A DNA stretch of 64,000 nt from Xanthostigma xanthostigma (GCA_963575645.1 OY754470.1:6580501-6644500), one strand, 5' to 3'. Positions 34,270 through 45,959 are shown, counted from the stretch's first letter. Program-made: numbers and translations. The notes: generated by a model not told the origin, from the letters alone.

Positions 34270-34599
34270 TAGGTGGTTGGCCATTACACCTTTGTGCTGT
34301 TGTATTGTAACTCGTTACGGGGGATAAGCCGGATTTACAGATCCGAGACCCATTTAGTTATCTCCTATACATAAGAGATGGTATGTCTGCGGTCACAGAA
34401 CAAACTTGCTTATAGCAAGTTTTTTTGGGCGCAATGAAATTGATGATGATGCGTGGATTAGCACAACCCAATTTGTTCACTTTATGTTGCATTAAAAACT
34501 AACGGCCCAGTCCGAACTTGTAGATTGCCATTGTCGACTTCAGTTGCAAAATTGGTTTTAACGCGATAATATATTATAGTCTATGTCCATCCTGAAGGT

Positions 34600-34706
34600 T
34601 CATTCTAAACATTGATGAAAAATGTTTGTAATCGGGTGAATTGTTTCTGAGATTGCCTCTTACATCCAAACTTACAAACTTCACTTCTTTGCAATATTAG
34701 TATAGA
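34600..34706 (-). mobile_element. Helitron-like 5' end fragment
   Basis: The minus strand begins TCTATACTAATATTGCAAAG, then GAGGCAATCTCAGAAACAAT, the same layout as other 5' ends here. The opposite end was not identified. Confidence 0.5.
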
Positions 34707-36040
34707 TAAACAGCAGGGACGATCACATGCTTCGATGACGTACTTACATGAACGTCACGACATTTGAATCGACTCAAAAGTTACCAAACTACATTTAAAA
34801 TCTAAAATCGCTTATAACTAACTGACTTAATAGATTTTTTTATGACAAAATTTTCTGTTAAAAATCCAAAATCATTAGATTTATAAAGTTAAAAATTAAA
34901 AAAAAAACTTTTACATGTAGTTTTATGGAAAATATGTCAACCAAGCATGCAAACGGTACATTTTAATTTTTTGCAAATAACCAAATAATGTTAGCAGTTC
35001 CGAAAACTAACTACGTAAAGCATCGATGTCTTACGCATATTTTAATATTTTTTCCAATTTAATTTATTAGGAGACTTTTAATCAATAAAAAAAATAGTAA
35101 ACCTTGGCACTTTTCGATTATTCTTGATAATTTTAACAATTTTAACTGAATTTTCAACTTTTTAATGATTTAATTTTATTTTTTATTACTTCTAATTTCT
35201 TTTTTTAATTATTTACTGCAAAAAATATGTAAAATACAGATATTTACATAAATTTATTTTTTCTAACCTAACTTTGTACAAAAAATTCAAAAGTTAGTCC
35301 ATTAAGTAAAATACTGAAATAATTAATTAATATTAAAAAAATTATTTATTTATGCCTTTATGACAATAATTTGTTGGTATCATCGACTTATAACCTTTTG
35401 TAAAAATTTATTATGAAAAAGTTCCCATTTAGAATTCGACTTACTTTTGATTAAGACTGTAATGCATCAACCTCCTTAAGGATTAATTTCTTTCAACTCA
35501 TAGGCCGCGATGCGTTTGTATAGTTTCATTGGATGTCACGTGGACAAGCCGTTTTAAATTATATATTTTTTTTTAATTTAGAATTCGTGTTTTACTTAAC
35601 AACGCTAGTCTTTCGTTACAAGTTCCCACGTCCTCGCACCGTGATCACGTGATGAATGATGATACTGCGATTTGTCAGACCTCAACATCTTAATTTGATA
35701 TTAACTAAGAAGAAACAAAGGAAAAGGATCTCGTTGAACCGACGCTTTAATCTGCAACGGAGTACCTTCAAATTTACAGTGCATAAAACAGAGCTTATAC
35801 AAAATTTCAATCTGATGGGGTTACCATAAGCAATTGCGCCTTGAAACCATAGATACGTGCATGCATGAAAGCTGTGTACGGACGCAGTGTCCGTTTCCTT
35901 CTGCGATAACCACAAAGTGTGCTGTGCAGAGCTTCTCTATATCACCCAAAGAAAACAACACCCGCTGAATACTACAGTGTTCACACTTCGTCAAAGGGTG
36001 AACAAAATTGATCGCTTTTATTGAAGAATGTGAAGAAATT
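34707..36040. other. Unassigned non-coding region
   Basis: Very A+T-rich to about 35450, then more balanced. Overlapping minus-strand frames of 77 and 85 codons at 35682-36078 show no known domain, and the right one ends in repeat sequence. Confidence 0.4.
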
Positions 36041-36072
36041 ACCAACTCTTTGATTAACGTCTGATAACAACT
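36041..36072 (-). mobile_element. Penelope-like tail fragment
   Basis: CTTTGATTAACGTCTGATAA is the reverse of the tail TAATCAGACGTTAATCAAAG found at 3739, 29370 and 63010. Confidence 0.5.
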
Positions 36073-36077
36073 TTTCA

Positions 36078-36529
36078 ATAATAGTATATTGTGCGACTAG
36101 TGAGAGAAGGAGAAGATTCCATGAACGTGAAATTTGCCGCACGAGCGTAGCGAGTGCGGTTACACGTGAGTGGAATATTCTCCTTCGATCAATAGTCGCA
36201 CATAATACTTTATTTAACTAGCACGAGTAATATGTAATCGGGGCCCTGATAAAAGAGGGAACAATAATAAATCACTTCATTGATTGGCGTACCCACCGCC
36301 CTCGATGCACACAAGATGGCCCTGACTTTCGCTGAATTGCGATGCTGTTTTCATATATACAAATCGCTACCGCGTTCCTATTGGTCCAGAAACTATGCAG
36401 TAATACATTATCGTACAGTTTCGGCTCATTATTAGCACTCTACGCGTCAATATGAAGTAATTTATTATTTCTCCCGAATTTAGCAGGGCTCCGAAATTAT
36501 ATATTACTCACGCGTGTTGAATAAAAGAA
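36078..36529. mobile_element. Foldback element, GGGGCCCTG family, copy 2
   Basis: Same order as 7686-8171: GTATATTGTGCGACTAGTGA, GCACGAGTAATATGTAATCG, GGGGCCCTGATAAAAGAGGG, and the inverted GAAATTATATATTACTCACG. It contains an extra segment (GAGTGCGGTTACACGTGAG) missing from copy 1 and lacks part of its right half. Confidence 0.75.
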
Positions 36530-36984
36530 TATTATCAGAGATAGGTTACATTCAATCAGTGGTATTGTACAACCCTTTAAACGTCGTCCCGTAATCTGTT
36601 TTGAGTAGGCTTAAGTAATGAGATGGGTAGATGAAAACACTAATAGCTGTTTTAAAAGTTTCAACGGAAAACCTTTATTAAAATGTACATTCATGCTCGT
36701 CTTTCTTCCCCGTTGCCCCCCCCCCCTCGTTACGCCTGTCACATTTACATCATCGGACGAGGCATTTGAATAACAACTTATCTTAAACATCGACGAGAAG
36801 AAAATAGGGGAGGAGAAGTTGAAAGTTTCATCTCGATATAATATGTATATTTTCTAAATAAAACGTTAAAACTTCCATTTTTTATAAAATAATAATTTGA
36901 ATTGTACAGCACCGTGAAAAAGAAATAGTAATTCGTCATTTCATATTAGCGCAAAAAAAATGTTTTTTTAAGTGAAACTTTAAG

Positions 36985-37195
36985 CACGGTTTCACTGGCG
37001 TTAATGTCGGGTTTTTTGAAGTGAAAACTTCTTTAGCGGCGTTGTACACTTTTTTTGTAATGGGTAAAAAATGTTAAACTCGCGTCAGGACACGTGACCT
37101 GATCGAAAATTCGTAAGACGGATGGAGAGTAGAGGTAATATTCAAGTTTTCACTTCTGCCGGCACTCCCGGAGTGCAACCCGTTTTTTTTTTTAC
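36985..37195 (+). mobile_element. Single-unit relative of the 30-kb tandem element
   Basis: GAAGTGAAAACTTCTTTAGC, GTACACTTTTTTTGTAATGG, one CTGATCGAAAATTCGTAAGA subunit, then GTTTTCACTTCTGCCGGC. It shows the probable unexpanded state of 30148-30950. Confidence 0.8.
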
Positions 37196-37477
37196 AGACA
37201 GCATCAATCGAGAGTTTGTCCACAATTCAACTTGCATCGGCGTTAAAAAAATCTCTGAAAATGTTTTTTCATGCATCCGATTTTAAATAATATACATCTA
37301 CCATAAAAACATGCCAAAATCTAATTATTTCACAACTTTTTAACAACCAAGTACCGTTATTATAACTTTATAGCTGAATTAAAACCTCTCTCTGCTAAAC
37401 AATACAGAAGAATAAATCACTTTGATATAATAAGTATCGTTGATGTGGAAAAGTTAATTAAAAAACGCAAAGATTCC

Positions 37478-37680
37478 GATGCCATACTAGTATTGTCCGT
37501 TCAGAAATGGACAGAACTAGTTTTGTCCAATTGAAAATGCGCAAAGCTAGTTTTGCTCATTTTATAACACTCAATACCCGTTTAAATGTAAGATTTCCGG
37601 TTTGGGCAATATTCGTTGGTCAAAACTAGTTTTGCGCATTTATTTCGGTCATTGACCGAATTCGGGTATAGACCGTAACA
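37478..37680. mobile_element. TGTTAC foldback element P2 (left end eroded)
   Basis: The right end GGGTATAGACCGTAACA is followed by TATA. The interior carries four imperfect copies of the palindromic core AAAACTAGTTTTG (near 37513, 37545 and 37624, with a diverged TACTAGTATTG near 37487). The left terminus is not preserved. Shares end sequence with 38095-38638. Confidence 0.6.
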
Positions 37681-37964
37681 TATACACCCGGTTTCCTTAA
37701 AATACGTTAAATAAGTAAAGAAGTCTCCTGACGCCTACGTGTCTACCAAGTAATAATTACATAATCATTATTTGAACGTGAAACTTGCAAATCTAATCTC
37801 AGTTACTAAATAAATAATTAATTTATTCGGGGCCCAGTTCACTTTATTATTAACTGAAACGATAATTTGGTCCGAATAATCAGAGTGGTCCACTAAAGCT
37901 GACGATACAAGGAAACCAAAGTTTCACGAAAATTTTTATCATAAAATTATACTGATTTATCACT

Positions 37965-38094
37965 CCCAATCATTACGTATTATAAAATAAATCCCCCCGC
38001 CGTGTCTGTTTGTCTGAACGCGATAAACTCAAAAACTACCGAACGGATTTTCATAAAGTTTTCGTCAATGGTTCAAGAGTAAGGTTTATGTATA
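37965..38094 (+). mobile_element. Helitron-like 5' end fragment
   Basis: TAAATCCCCCCGCCGTGTCT, GTCTGAACGCGATAAACTCA and CTACCGAACGGATTTTCATA follow the usual 5' organisation of these elements. It is interrupted by the foldback at 38095. Confidence 0.5.
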
Positions 38095-38638
38095 TGTTAC
38101 GGTCAATGTCCGGAATCCGGGTAATGTCGACAATGCCCAAGTCACATCGGGCAATGTCCGAAATCGGACAAGGTTCAAAAAATATATAAACATGAAACGC
38201 TGACATTTGATTGTATCTTTATCATGATTAGTTACCATTAACGCTTTATGGAATTTTTATCACTGATATCAACTATTGAAGAATATATTTTTCAGCTTTA
38301 TATTACAATTATTATTTATTTCCACACATTTTATTTATTTTATTGCTCATATCATATAAATAATAAATAAATTATACGTGTTTTCAATCATCAATAATTG
38401 TAATAGAAAGCTGAAAAATATATTCTTCAATAGTTGATATCAGTGATAAAAATTCCATAAAGCGTTAATGGTAACTAATCATGATAAAGATACAATCAAA
38501 TGTCAGCGTTTCATGTTTATAAAAAATCTATTTTTTGAACCTTGTCCGATAGCGGACATTGCCCGATGTGGCTCGGACATTGTCGACATTGACCGGTCAA
38601 TGTCGACATTGCCCGGATTTCGGACATTGACCGTAACA
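38095..38638. mobile_element. TGTTAC foldback element P3 (544 bp)
   Basis: TGTTACGGTCAATGTCCG and CGGACATTGACCGTAACA form the termini, with TATA directly outside both ends. The arms are about 240 bp and highly similar (e.g. ATGATTAGTTACCATTAACG near 38224 and its complement near 38465), separated by a central A+T-rich loop. The outer 60-80 bp of each arm contain several copies of CAATGTCC / GGACATTG. Non-coding. Confidence 0.85.
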
Positions 38639-39200
38639 TATAATTAATGACGTCCGACAACCAAAATTTGGAAAACATTTTAATATACTGGTAGCGTTAC
38701 GGGTGTAACTGCAGGTTAATAAAAAAATAACAAAATATTAATTGTGCAGTTAAAATTAAATTTAAAACGTAAATAATGATTACATGAATTCCCTTGATAG
38801 GCAACATAGGCGACGCGACGGGAACTAATTAGCAACTCACATTGTCTCCCGTAAGCCAACAACAAATCCGCGTTCCACTGCCCCAGTAAATAATAATTGT
38901 TGTTATCGGTTCCGGTTTATTAGTTTCCTAATTAATTACATGTAATCAATCTCTCTCATTAGCTGACGTTGTATTAACTATTTAATCACAATAAATTATA
39001 AATATGTAATAATTTAAAACCGTCGCATTTTATAATTGATAAAAACTGTTTACCATTTAATCGTTGAATAAAAAAAAATAGTAATTTATGTCTCCAGATT
39101 GTAATGCAATATTTTATGTGTCAGTTGGAAAAACGAGCGTCAGCATTTTTAGCTTTCGACTGTCTTCTTCGACCATAATGTAACTATAACTGCGTTCCAC
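38639..39200. other. Unassigned A+T-rich stretch
   Basis: Nothing recognised. Confidence 0.4.
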
Positions 39201-39282
39201 GATTTTTTTTTAGTTCAATCAAAGCCCCCTATAGTGACTCATAATTATTTTCCAATTTTTAGTACATTATTGACGGTGTTTT

Positions 39283-40065
39283 GCGAAAAAAAACTGTTTT
39301 AGTAACATGTAGCGACATCTGATACAATTTACTCAAAACTATTAGTTCAGAAGCAAACAAAAAAAACCGCTCTGTACCAAGTAGCGACATCTGATAGGAT
39401 TCGCTCAAAACTATTAGTTCAGAAGCAAATCTGTTAGAATTTGCTCAAAGCTATTAGTTCAGAGGCAAATCTGGTAGAAGTTGCTCAAAGCTATTAGTTC
39501 AGACGAAAAAAAAACTGTTTTAGTAACATGTAGCGACATCTGATAGAATTTACTCAAAGCTATTAGTTTAGAAGCAAACAAAAAAATATTACGTACCAAG
39601 TAGCGACATCTGATAGGATTCGCCCAAAGCTATTAGTTCAGAAGCAAATCTGGTAAAATTTGCTCAAAGCTATTAGTTCAGAAGCAAATCTAGTAGAATT
39701 TTCTCAAAGCTATTAGTTCAGAAGGAAACAAAAAAAAACCGCTCTGTAACAAGTAGCGACATCTGATAGGATTCGCTCAAAACTATAAGTTCAGAAGCAA
39801 ATCTGGTAGAATTTGCTCAAAGCTATTAGTTCAGAAGCAAATCTAGTAGAATTTTCTCAAAGCTATTAGTTCAGACGAAAAAAAACTGTTTTAGTAACAT
39901 GTAGCGACATCTGATAGCATTTACTCAAAGCTATTAGTTCAGAAGGAAACAAAAAAAAAACCGCTCTGTAACAAGTAGCGACATCTGATAGGATTCGCTC
40001 AAAACTATAAGTTCAGAAGCAAATCTGGTAGAATTTGCTCAAAGCTATTAGTAGTTCAGACGCCG
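39283..40065 (+). repeat. Complex tandem array, AGCTATTAGTTCAGA units
   Basis: About fourteen copies of a unit containing GCTATTAGTTCAGAAGCAAA, alternating with TAGCGACATCTGATAGAATT blocks, so the array has a mixed short and long period. Related units lie in the Helitron fragment at 7380-7680. The array sits inside a family 2-like Helitron whose 3' end (AACCGGGACGGGCCGCTA) is at 40118-40135. Confidence 0.85.
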
Positions 40066-40135
40066 GGCCGGAAACGAAATACATTTTGCAGAATTATATG
40101 TACCGCACCCGGGTCAAAACCGGGACGGGCCGCTA

Positions 40136-40562
40136 TCTTTATAAATAAAATTCCGATGTCCGTGTGTCTATATAATTCTTCTCCTCCTAAACGGCTTGAC
40201 CGACTTTGATGTAATTTTTTTTTGTACTTATATGGTGCACCTGGATGGTTCTTAGCTATAGTTAAACCCGGTGGGTGGCGAGATTTTTTTTAATTTTCCG
40301 ACCAAATTTTTTTTTATATTTTTTTGGATTTCTCACATAAAAATATATAATCCCAAATTTTTAGCCTACCAGCACCTCTCAATATTTTTTAATTCAATAA
40401 TTTTTGTATATTCATTTTTTAATAAATAATGAGCGGTTCATTTATAACTGACTGTTTGCCTATCGAGTCCGCTATAATTCTATAAAAAAGTCGGATGCAC
40501 CATAATATGTCAATGTTTAATTAATCCACAAATCCGGGCGAAGCCCCGGACCGGGCCGCTAG
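40136..40562 (+). mobile_element. Non-autonomous Helitron, 427 bp
   Basis: Begins TCTTTATAAATAAAATTCCG directly after the CCGCTA end of the previous element. It ends GGGCGAAGCCCCGGACCGGG, CCGCTAG, T, with GGGC-GAA-GCCC giving a short terminal hairpin. A textbook TC...CTAG structure, no coding. Confidence 0.8.
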
Positions 40563-41030
40563 TATTTTTAGTGTATTTGTCAGACCAAAATTTCTCGACG
40601 TTTCATAGTCTCCTAAGAAGTTTGGCACCATTTTTGGAAATGTTTATATATACCCGAGTTTTATATATTTTCCGTGCGTGCAGAATTTTGAGAATGTACA
40701 GAATGTTTGAAGTTTTCCGCAGTAAATATTCAGAAAGTACAAACATTTTACGATGATAATAATATTTTGAATTTCGAAATTCGCATGACCTCCACGTTCA
40801 GCGCTGTCGCGCATTACTTACGGCATAAACATAATATACAAAATACTAAACAGTTTCGTAATATAATCTTCGCCAGTTTGAAATTTTAATAACCTTAAAC
40901 ATAAACAGTTTACACGGAAAGTTTATTCGGCGACGGTGTATGAGACAGAAAGGGACGGAAATAGAGAACCTGCGGAATGAAACGAAACAGATGTAATGTA
41001 ACGGCCCGTTAAGATCTACTCGCATTATAC
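40563..41030. other. Unassigned stretch
   Basis: Short overlapping frames only; nothing recognised. Confidence 0.35.
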
Positions 41031-41089
41031 ACCAAAATGCGTGTCTTGATCCTCCGACAAAATATCTTACGGCCGAAATATCCTCCGAT

Positions 41090-41640
41090 ACAAAAACAAT
41101 TACGGGGTCGTGTCGATGCGATGGCGTTTTTTGTGCGCAGTGAAAAAGGGAAGGCGTCTGGGAGGAGTTCATTAAAAAACAAATACGGGATCGTGTCGTT
41201 GCGATGGCGTTTTTATTGTGCAGTGAAAAGAGAAAAGCGTTTGGGGGCAGTTCTTTAAAAAACAATTACGGGGTCGTGTCGATGCGATGGCGTTTTTTTG
41301 TGCAGTGAAAATGGGAACGGATTTAGGGGGAGTTTTTCTAAAAACAATTACGGGGTCGTGTCGATGCGATGGCGTTTTTTTGCGCAATGAAAAAGGGAGG
41401 GCGTTTGGGGGGGTTCTTTAAAAAAACAGTTACGGGGTCGTGTCGATGCGATGGCGTTTTTTTTGCGCAGTGAAAAGGAGAGAGCGTTTGGATGGAGAGT
41501 TCTTTAAAAAACAATTACTGAGTCGTGTCGATGCGATGGCGTTTTTTAGCGCACTGAAAAGAGCAAGACGTTTGAGGGGAGTTCTTTAAACAACAATTAT
41601 GGAGTCGTGTCGATGCGATGACGTTTTTTTTTGCGCTTTC
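41090..41640 (+). repeat. Minisatellite, about 83-bp unit x7
   Basis: Seven units, each with GTCGTGTCGATGCGATGGCG (first six to seven at 41107, 41188, 41274, 41357, 41441, 41523, 41605) followed by a T run, GCGCAGTGAAAA and GCGTTTGGGGG. The array is much richer in G+C than its surroundings. Frames of 70-140 codons crossing it are repeat artefacts with stops out of step between units. Confidence 0.88.
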
Positions 41641-42100
41641 ATTCGTGTTTTTACGTATAACCTCAAAGCAGCTTGCTTGGAATTGGTCTGTGTTTTTATG
41701 TATAATTAATAAGCGTACTTTCGACCGAGGTATGAAGACAAACAGCAAACTCACTAATGAAAAGGAGAACGTCCTAGGATCTTAGAAGTTATACCGTCAC
41801 GTTTAACGGGGATGTGCACCGACCTTAACTTTGTCACAGTGTGTGTATAAGTATTTCGTAACTCTTGAAAACATTATAATTCAGCAACCAGCTGAAATGA
41901 AGTATATACGCAGCGAGCGACAGAGAGAAACAGCATGCTAAGGAACGAGAGAGTGAGATAGAAGTTGGTGATAAGTTTACACAGTTATACTGAGATCGAC
42001 TTTTCTTCTGGCTGTGTGTTGCAGTCTACATTATAATGTAACCGTAGTGACTTGAGTGAATAGGCATCCGTAGCTAGTAACTTACATAACGTATTCTAGT
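41641..42100. other. Unassigned stretch with a purine-rich patch
   Basis: GCGAGCGACAGAGAGAAAC to GAGAGTGAGATAGAAG at 41913-41975 is purine-rich. No gene recognised. Confidence 0.35.
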
Positions 42101-42340
42101 TTAAGCTCCCATGACACAAAAAGTTACCCCAAAGAACACCTCAAAATTATAAAGTGAAAATGGCTGAAAAACATGTCAGAAACATGTTACGCCCGCCAGA
42201 CAAGTAAAAATTTGTTAATTGTTATTTTTTATGAATTTTTGAAATTTAAAAAAAAAACATGATTTTACTTTCCAAAACACCTGCTTGAAATTTATACAAT
42301 TTGTAGTAAATAATGTACCATTTTTGAAAAAATTGGTCTG

Positions 42341-42645
42341 GCTGACAATTTTTGTTAATAAGCTAGCCAGACTTCATTTGTTATAAACTATTTTTTTTAT
42401 GAAAATACATTTCATAACACCTCCTTGAATTTTTTTTTAAATAAAGTTTAAGATCTCTTCTATCTAATACAACTGGTCTGGCTGACAATTTTTGTTAATT
42501 AATGTGCCAGACTTCATTTGTTATAAATTATTTTTTTTATGAAAATACATTTCATAACACCTCCTTGAATTTTTTTTTTAAATAAAGTTTAAGATCTCTT
42601 CTATCTAATACAACTGGTCTGGCTGACAATTTTTGTTAATTAATA
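42341..42645. repeat. Tandem duplication within the left TIR
   Basis: The segment GGTCTGGCTGACAATTTTTG to GAATTTTTTTTTAAATAAAG occurs twice in the left arm and once in the right arm. Confidence 0.82.
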
Positions 42646-43679
42646 CCTCTAATATGCTTTTTAGTCCAGTCGGTGGAGGCAATTTTAGACCAAAAGCTCC
42701 AGAAATTCGCAAACAGACTCAATTTTTTTTTATAAGTAGTTTAAAGTATACTGATTGAAATAAAAAAAAGTTCATTCGTCTATCGATTTCCCAAAGTCAA
42801 AAAAAATTTTGAAAAAAATTTTTATTTTCAAAATTCTTGAATATTTTGAGCTGGGATAAAGATAGAGATAAATAAAAAATACTGTATTGTAAAGGACGTT
42901 TTTTTCTATAAAAAAGATATCTTGTACTTTTTTCGTCAGAGCTATAGTTTACCTGGAAAAAATTCGGAAAGTTAGTAAGTCATCTTGCGCCGGCAAACAA
43001 GCAATTAAAATCACTTTGCAGAAGCAAGAATCATTAAATTTTACTAAAATGTTTATAACATTATTTGTCTAGAAATGCATATTCTAAATATTCCAAATAA
43101 AAAATTGAAAAAAAAACAAAATTTTCAAAAAAAATTCAAAATTTGCAAAAAAAATTCAAAATTTGCAAAAAATTTTCGGAAAATATTTTTTTTTTGTTTT
43201 TGGCGTCGGAACTATTTTTTTAGGTTTTTTGGACAATTCTAAAGAAAAAAGGTCTCTTATGATTTTCCTATAAAATGGACCGTTTTTGAGATATTGCATT
43301 TAGAAAGTTCGAAAAAATGCGTTTTTCGTACTAAAAATCGCTGCAATATGACGGTGTTTTGTCAAAAATCACTATCACTACATCTGTATATTATAAGCGT
43401 TAGACTGGCAAAAATTCGAAAATGACTCGACCGATTTTAATACTTTTTTTTTGTTTTGTTCGCCTGAATACAGGGGTGGTTTATTAAAAAAAAATCCAAA
43501 GGAACAGCCGAAAAATGGAAAAATTCAAAATTTTTTTGTATATGTTCATGATAGTCCCAATAATATTTTTGTGGAAAGAAAAACTGCAATATAAACTCAG
43601 AATATGGTGGAGCTACTATTGTCACTGCTGAGCGGAGCACAGCCCCGTGAAGCGAAAAAAAAAATAGTCGCGGCGCTTT

Positions 43680-44330
43680 AAAATTAAGTCTGACAGTAAA
43701 AAACAATAGTTTGATAAAAAAAGTATTAAAGTATATAAAAGGGATCTAGCGTATTAATTTAGAATAAAAAAAAATTTTTTTCTAGTTAGCAACGATTATA
43801 CCATATTTTTTCATTAAAAAATGTGGTCGCAGCACTTAAAAAATGAAGTCTGTCATAGTAAAAAACATTTTTTCGCTGACAGACCAATTTTTATGCGGAA
43901 AATAGATGTCAAGCCTTCTTTCAGAAAAAAATTAAGGGGGTGTTTTGACGCGCCCGTTGTAAAAGCTTATTTAAAAAAAAAAAAAACAGTCGCGGCGCTT
44001 TAAAATTAAGTCTGTCATAGTAAAAAACAATATTTTGATAAAAAATGTATTAAAGTATATAAAAGGGATCTACCGTATTTATTTAGAGTAAAAAAAATTT
44101 TTTTTTTCTAGTTAGCAATGATTATACCATATTTTTTCATTAAAAAATGTGGTCGCAGCACTTAAAAAATAAAGTCTGTCATAGTAAAAAACATTTTTTC
44201 GCTGACAGACCAATTTTTATGCGGAAAATAGATGTCAAACCTTCTTTCATAAAAAAATTAAGGGGGTGTTTTGACACGGCCCTTGGAAAAGCTGATTTGT
44301 TTATAAAAAAACGCTGTCACGGCGCTTAAA
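43680..44330 (+). repeat. Direct duplication inside the long-TIR element
   Basis: Both units contain GTATTAAAGTATATAAAAGG, ATGTGGTCGCAGCACTTAAA and CGCTGACAGACCAATTTTTA. Each has a 60-codon frame starting MWSQHLKN, but the two frames diverge at their ends and resemble nothing known. Confidence 0.85.
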
Positions 44331-45103
44331 AATTGAATCTGACATGGTAAAAAACATTTTTTTAATGACAGGCATATTTTTATGCATAGAGGACATCTTA
44401 AACTTCAGTTGTTTTTTTTTTTACGAGGTGTTCCTAAATGCCTGTGATTGGTCTTGATGCATTGTTGCTGTGCATTCAAAATAAAGTCTGGCACATTAAT
44501 TAACAAAAATTGTCAGCCAGACCAGTTGTATTAGATAGAAGAGATCTTGAACTTTATTTAAAAAAAAAATCAAGGAGGTGTTATGAAATGTATTTTCATA
44601 AAAAAAAATAGTTTATAACAAATGAAGTCTGGCTAGCTTATTAACAAAAATTGTCAGCCAGACCAATTTTTTCAAAAATGGTACATTATTTACTACAAAT
44701 TGTATAAATTTCAAGCAGGTGTTTTGGAAAGTAAAATCATGTTTTTTTTTTAAATTTCAAAAATTCATAAAAAATAACAATTAACAAATTTTTACTTGTC
44801 TGGCGGGCGTAACATGTTTCTGACATGTTTTTCAGCCATTTTCACTTTATAATTTTGAGGTGTTCTTTGGGGTAACTTTTTGTGTCATGGGAGCTTAAAC
44901 TATTCATTCACTGCATGAAGAACTTTGACAAAAGCCTTTTATCTCTAGATCAAGGTTTTCACTTTGTTATATAACTACACCCGCACACACATTCAAACAA
45001 ACAAACAAGATTGTTTTTATAACTAGTTAAATATTGAACAGAAAACTTCAGTTAGTACAGTGCCTACGGCGGGTCATTGTTTTGATTTTTTGCAGTGTAC
45101 CTA

Positions 45104-45200
45104 CAGTGGAACCTGGATAGGCAAGAGTTCAAGGGACCGCGATCTCTTTTTCGTTTATGGAGGTCTTTTCACTAAACCGAGTTTCTAGCTTATAGAGCAG
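45104..45200 (+). mobile_element. Pogo-like (Tc1/mariner superfamily) terminal fragment
   Basis: CAGTGGAACCTGGATAGGCA after TA (45102-45103), then TCAAGGGACCGCGATCTC and TTTATGGAGGTCTTTTCACT. This is the look of pogo/Tigger ends. A candidate distal end (TTATAGAGGTATAAGAG) lies near 45845, which would put several insertions inside one pogo element. Confidence 0.55.
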
Positions 45201-45300
45201 GTCTGGTCAAATGGCGGCCCGCGGGCCGGATCCGGCCCGCAGTAGACTTCTTTTGTCCGGCTCGCGAAGCATTTTATAAATATAAGAGCGAAAATAGTTT
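45198..45300 (+). mobile_element. hAT-like terminal fragment
   Basis: CAGGTCTGGTCAAATGGCGG then CCCGCGGGCCGGATCCGGCC: the distinctive GGCCCGCGGGCC-type end found on a widespread group of animal hAT elements. The opposite end and target duplication were not found. Confidence 0.55.
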
Positions 45301-45320
45301 GTCAATATAATTTGGCTTAT

Positions 45321-45731
45321 TAAAAAATTGGTTGTCTGTAAAGTCGGTTTACGGACGATAGTTTTACGTGATAACGTATTCCGTAATACATAACCTAAAT
45401 TTATATAATAATTATAATAATTCGAATCTATGATATTGCATCTTTCGCTTCAAAATTAGGTAAATTTTATTTATTTAAATTACTCACCATATAATATAAT
45501 TGTTTTTTTTAACTTTCTTTCGTATTTATTTTAAGTCTCAAAGATTAGCTGTCATAATATTTATAAAACAATTGTTTCACTGTTTATAATATAAAATTCC
45601 AAAACCTTACGTTACGCGTTAGGAACGTTACGCGTTAGGAACGTTACACTTTTTCGTGCATGCAGCCGGTGTTTTATCAATTTATAAGATTGGTGATTCA
45701 TCAATTTATAAGACGTTATCACGTCAAAAAA
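45321..45731 (+). mobile_element. 'GGTTGTCTG' family TIR element, copy B
   Basis: GGTTGTCTGTAAAGTCGGTT and ACGTGATAACGT at the left, GACGTTATCACGTC at the right, interior distinct from the other copies. A small duplication of CGTTAGGAACGTTA lies near the right end. Confidence 0.78.
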
Positions 45732-45959
45732 TTCTAGAAAAAAGTAAATAGCAAGGGCCACAACACACGGAAAAAGACTTTTTCAATGCGAAAATAAAAA
45801 GACCTTTTTTTTGGCCTGACGATCAAAAGATTTGCCTGCCTCTGTTATAGAGGTATAAGAGTGGCCTTTGCCATTTATAGAGGTCTATAAAAATACAGCA
45901 AATATGTAGTGATAAACATATTGTATGTATTATTTGATATAGACTAAAAAAAGAAAAAA

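Larger units (their letters stand above)
42105..44894. mobile_element. Long-TIR element, 2.79 kb, flanked by TTAA
   Basis: Starts GCTCCCATGACACAAAAAGT and ends with its complement. TTAA lies immediately outside both ends (42101-42104 and 44895-44898). The inverted arms are about 410 bp (42105-42514 and 44485-44894) and nearly identical, including the ACATGTTACGCCCGCCAGAC and GTCTGGCTGACAATTTTTGT segments. The left arm's inner part is repeated once more in tandem (42515-42645). The interior is A/T-rich with a roughly 310-bp direct duplication (43680-44000 and 44008-44330). No frame exceeds about 90 codons, so no transposase is encoded. Superfamily unresolved. Confidence 0.88.

Noticed and set aside
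34415-34433. Terminator-like hairpin ACTTGC...GCAAGT followed by T run
   Set aside because: Bacterial-type terminators are not relevant in this eukaryotic context; short hairpin likely by chance.
40846-41265. 139-codon minus-strand frame and neighbours
   Set aside because: Driven by the 83-bp minisatellite, whose period shifts frame between units.
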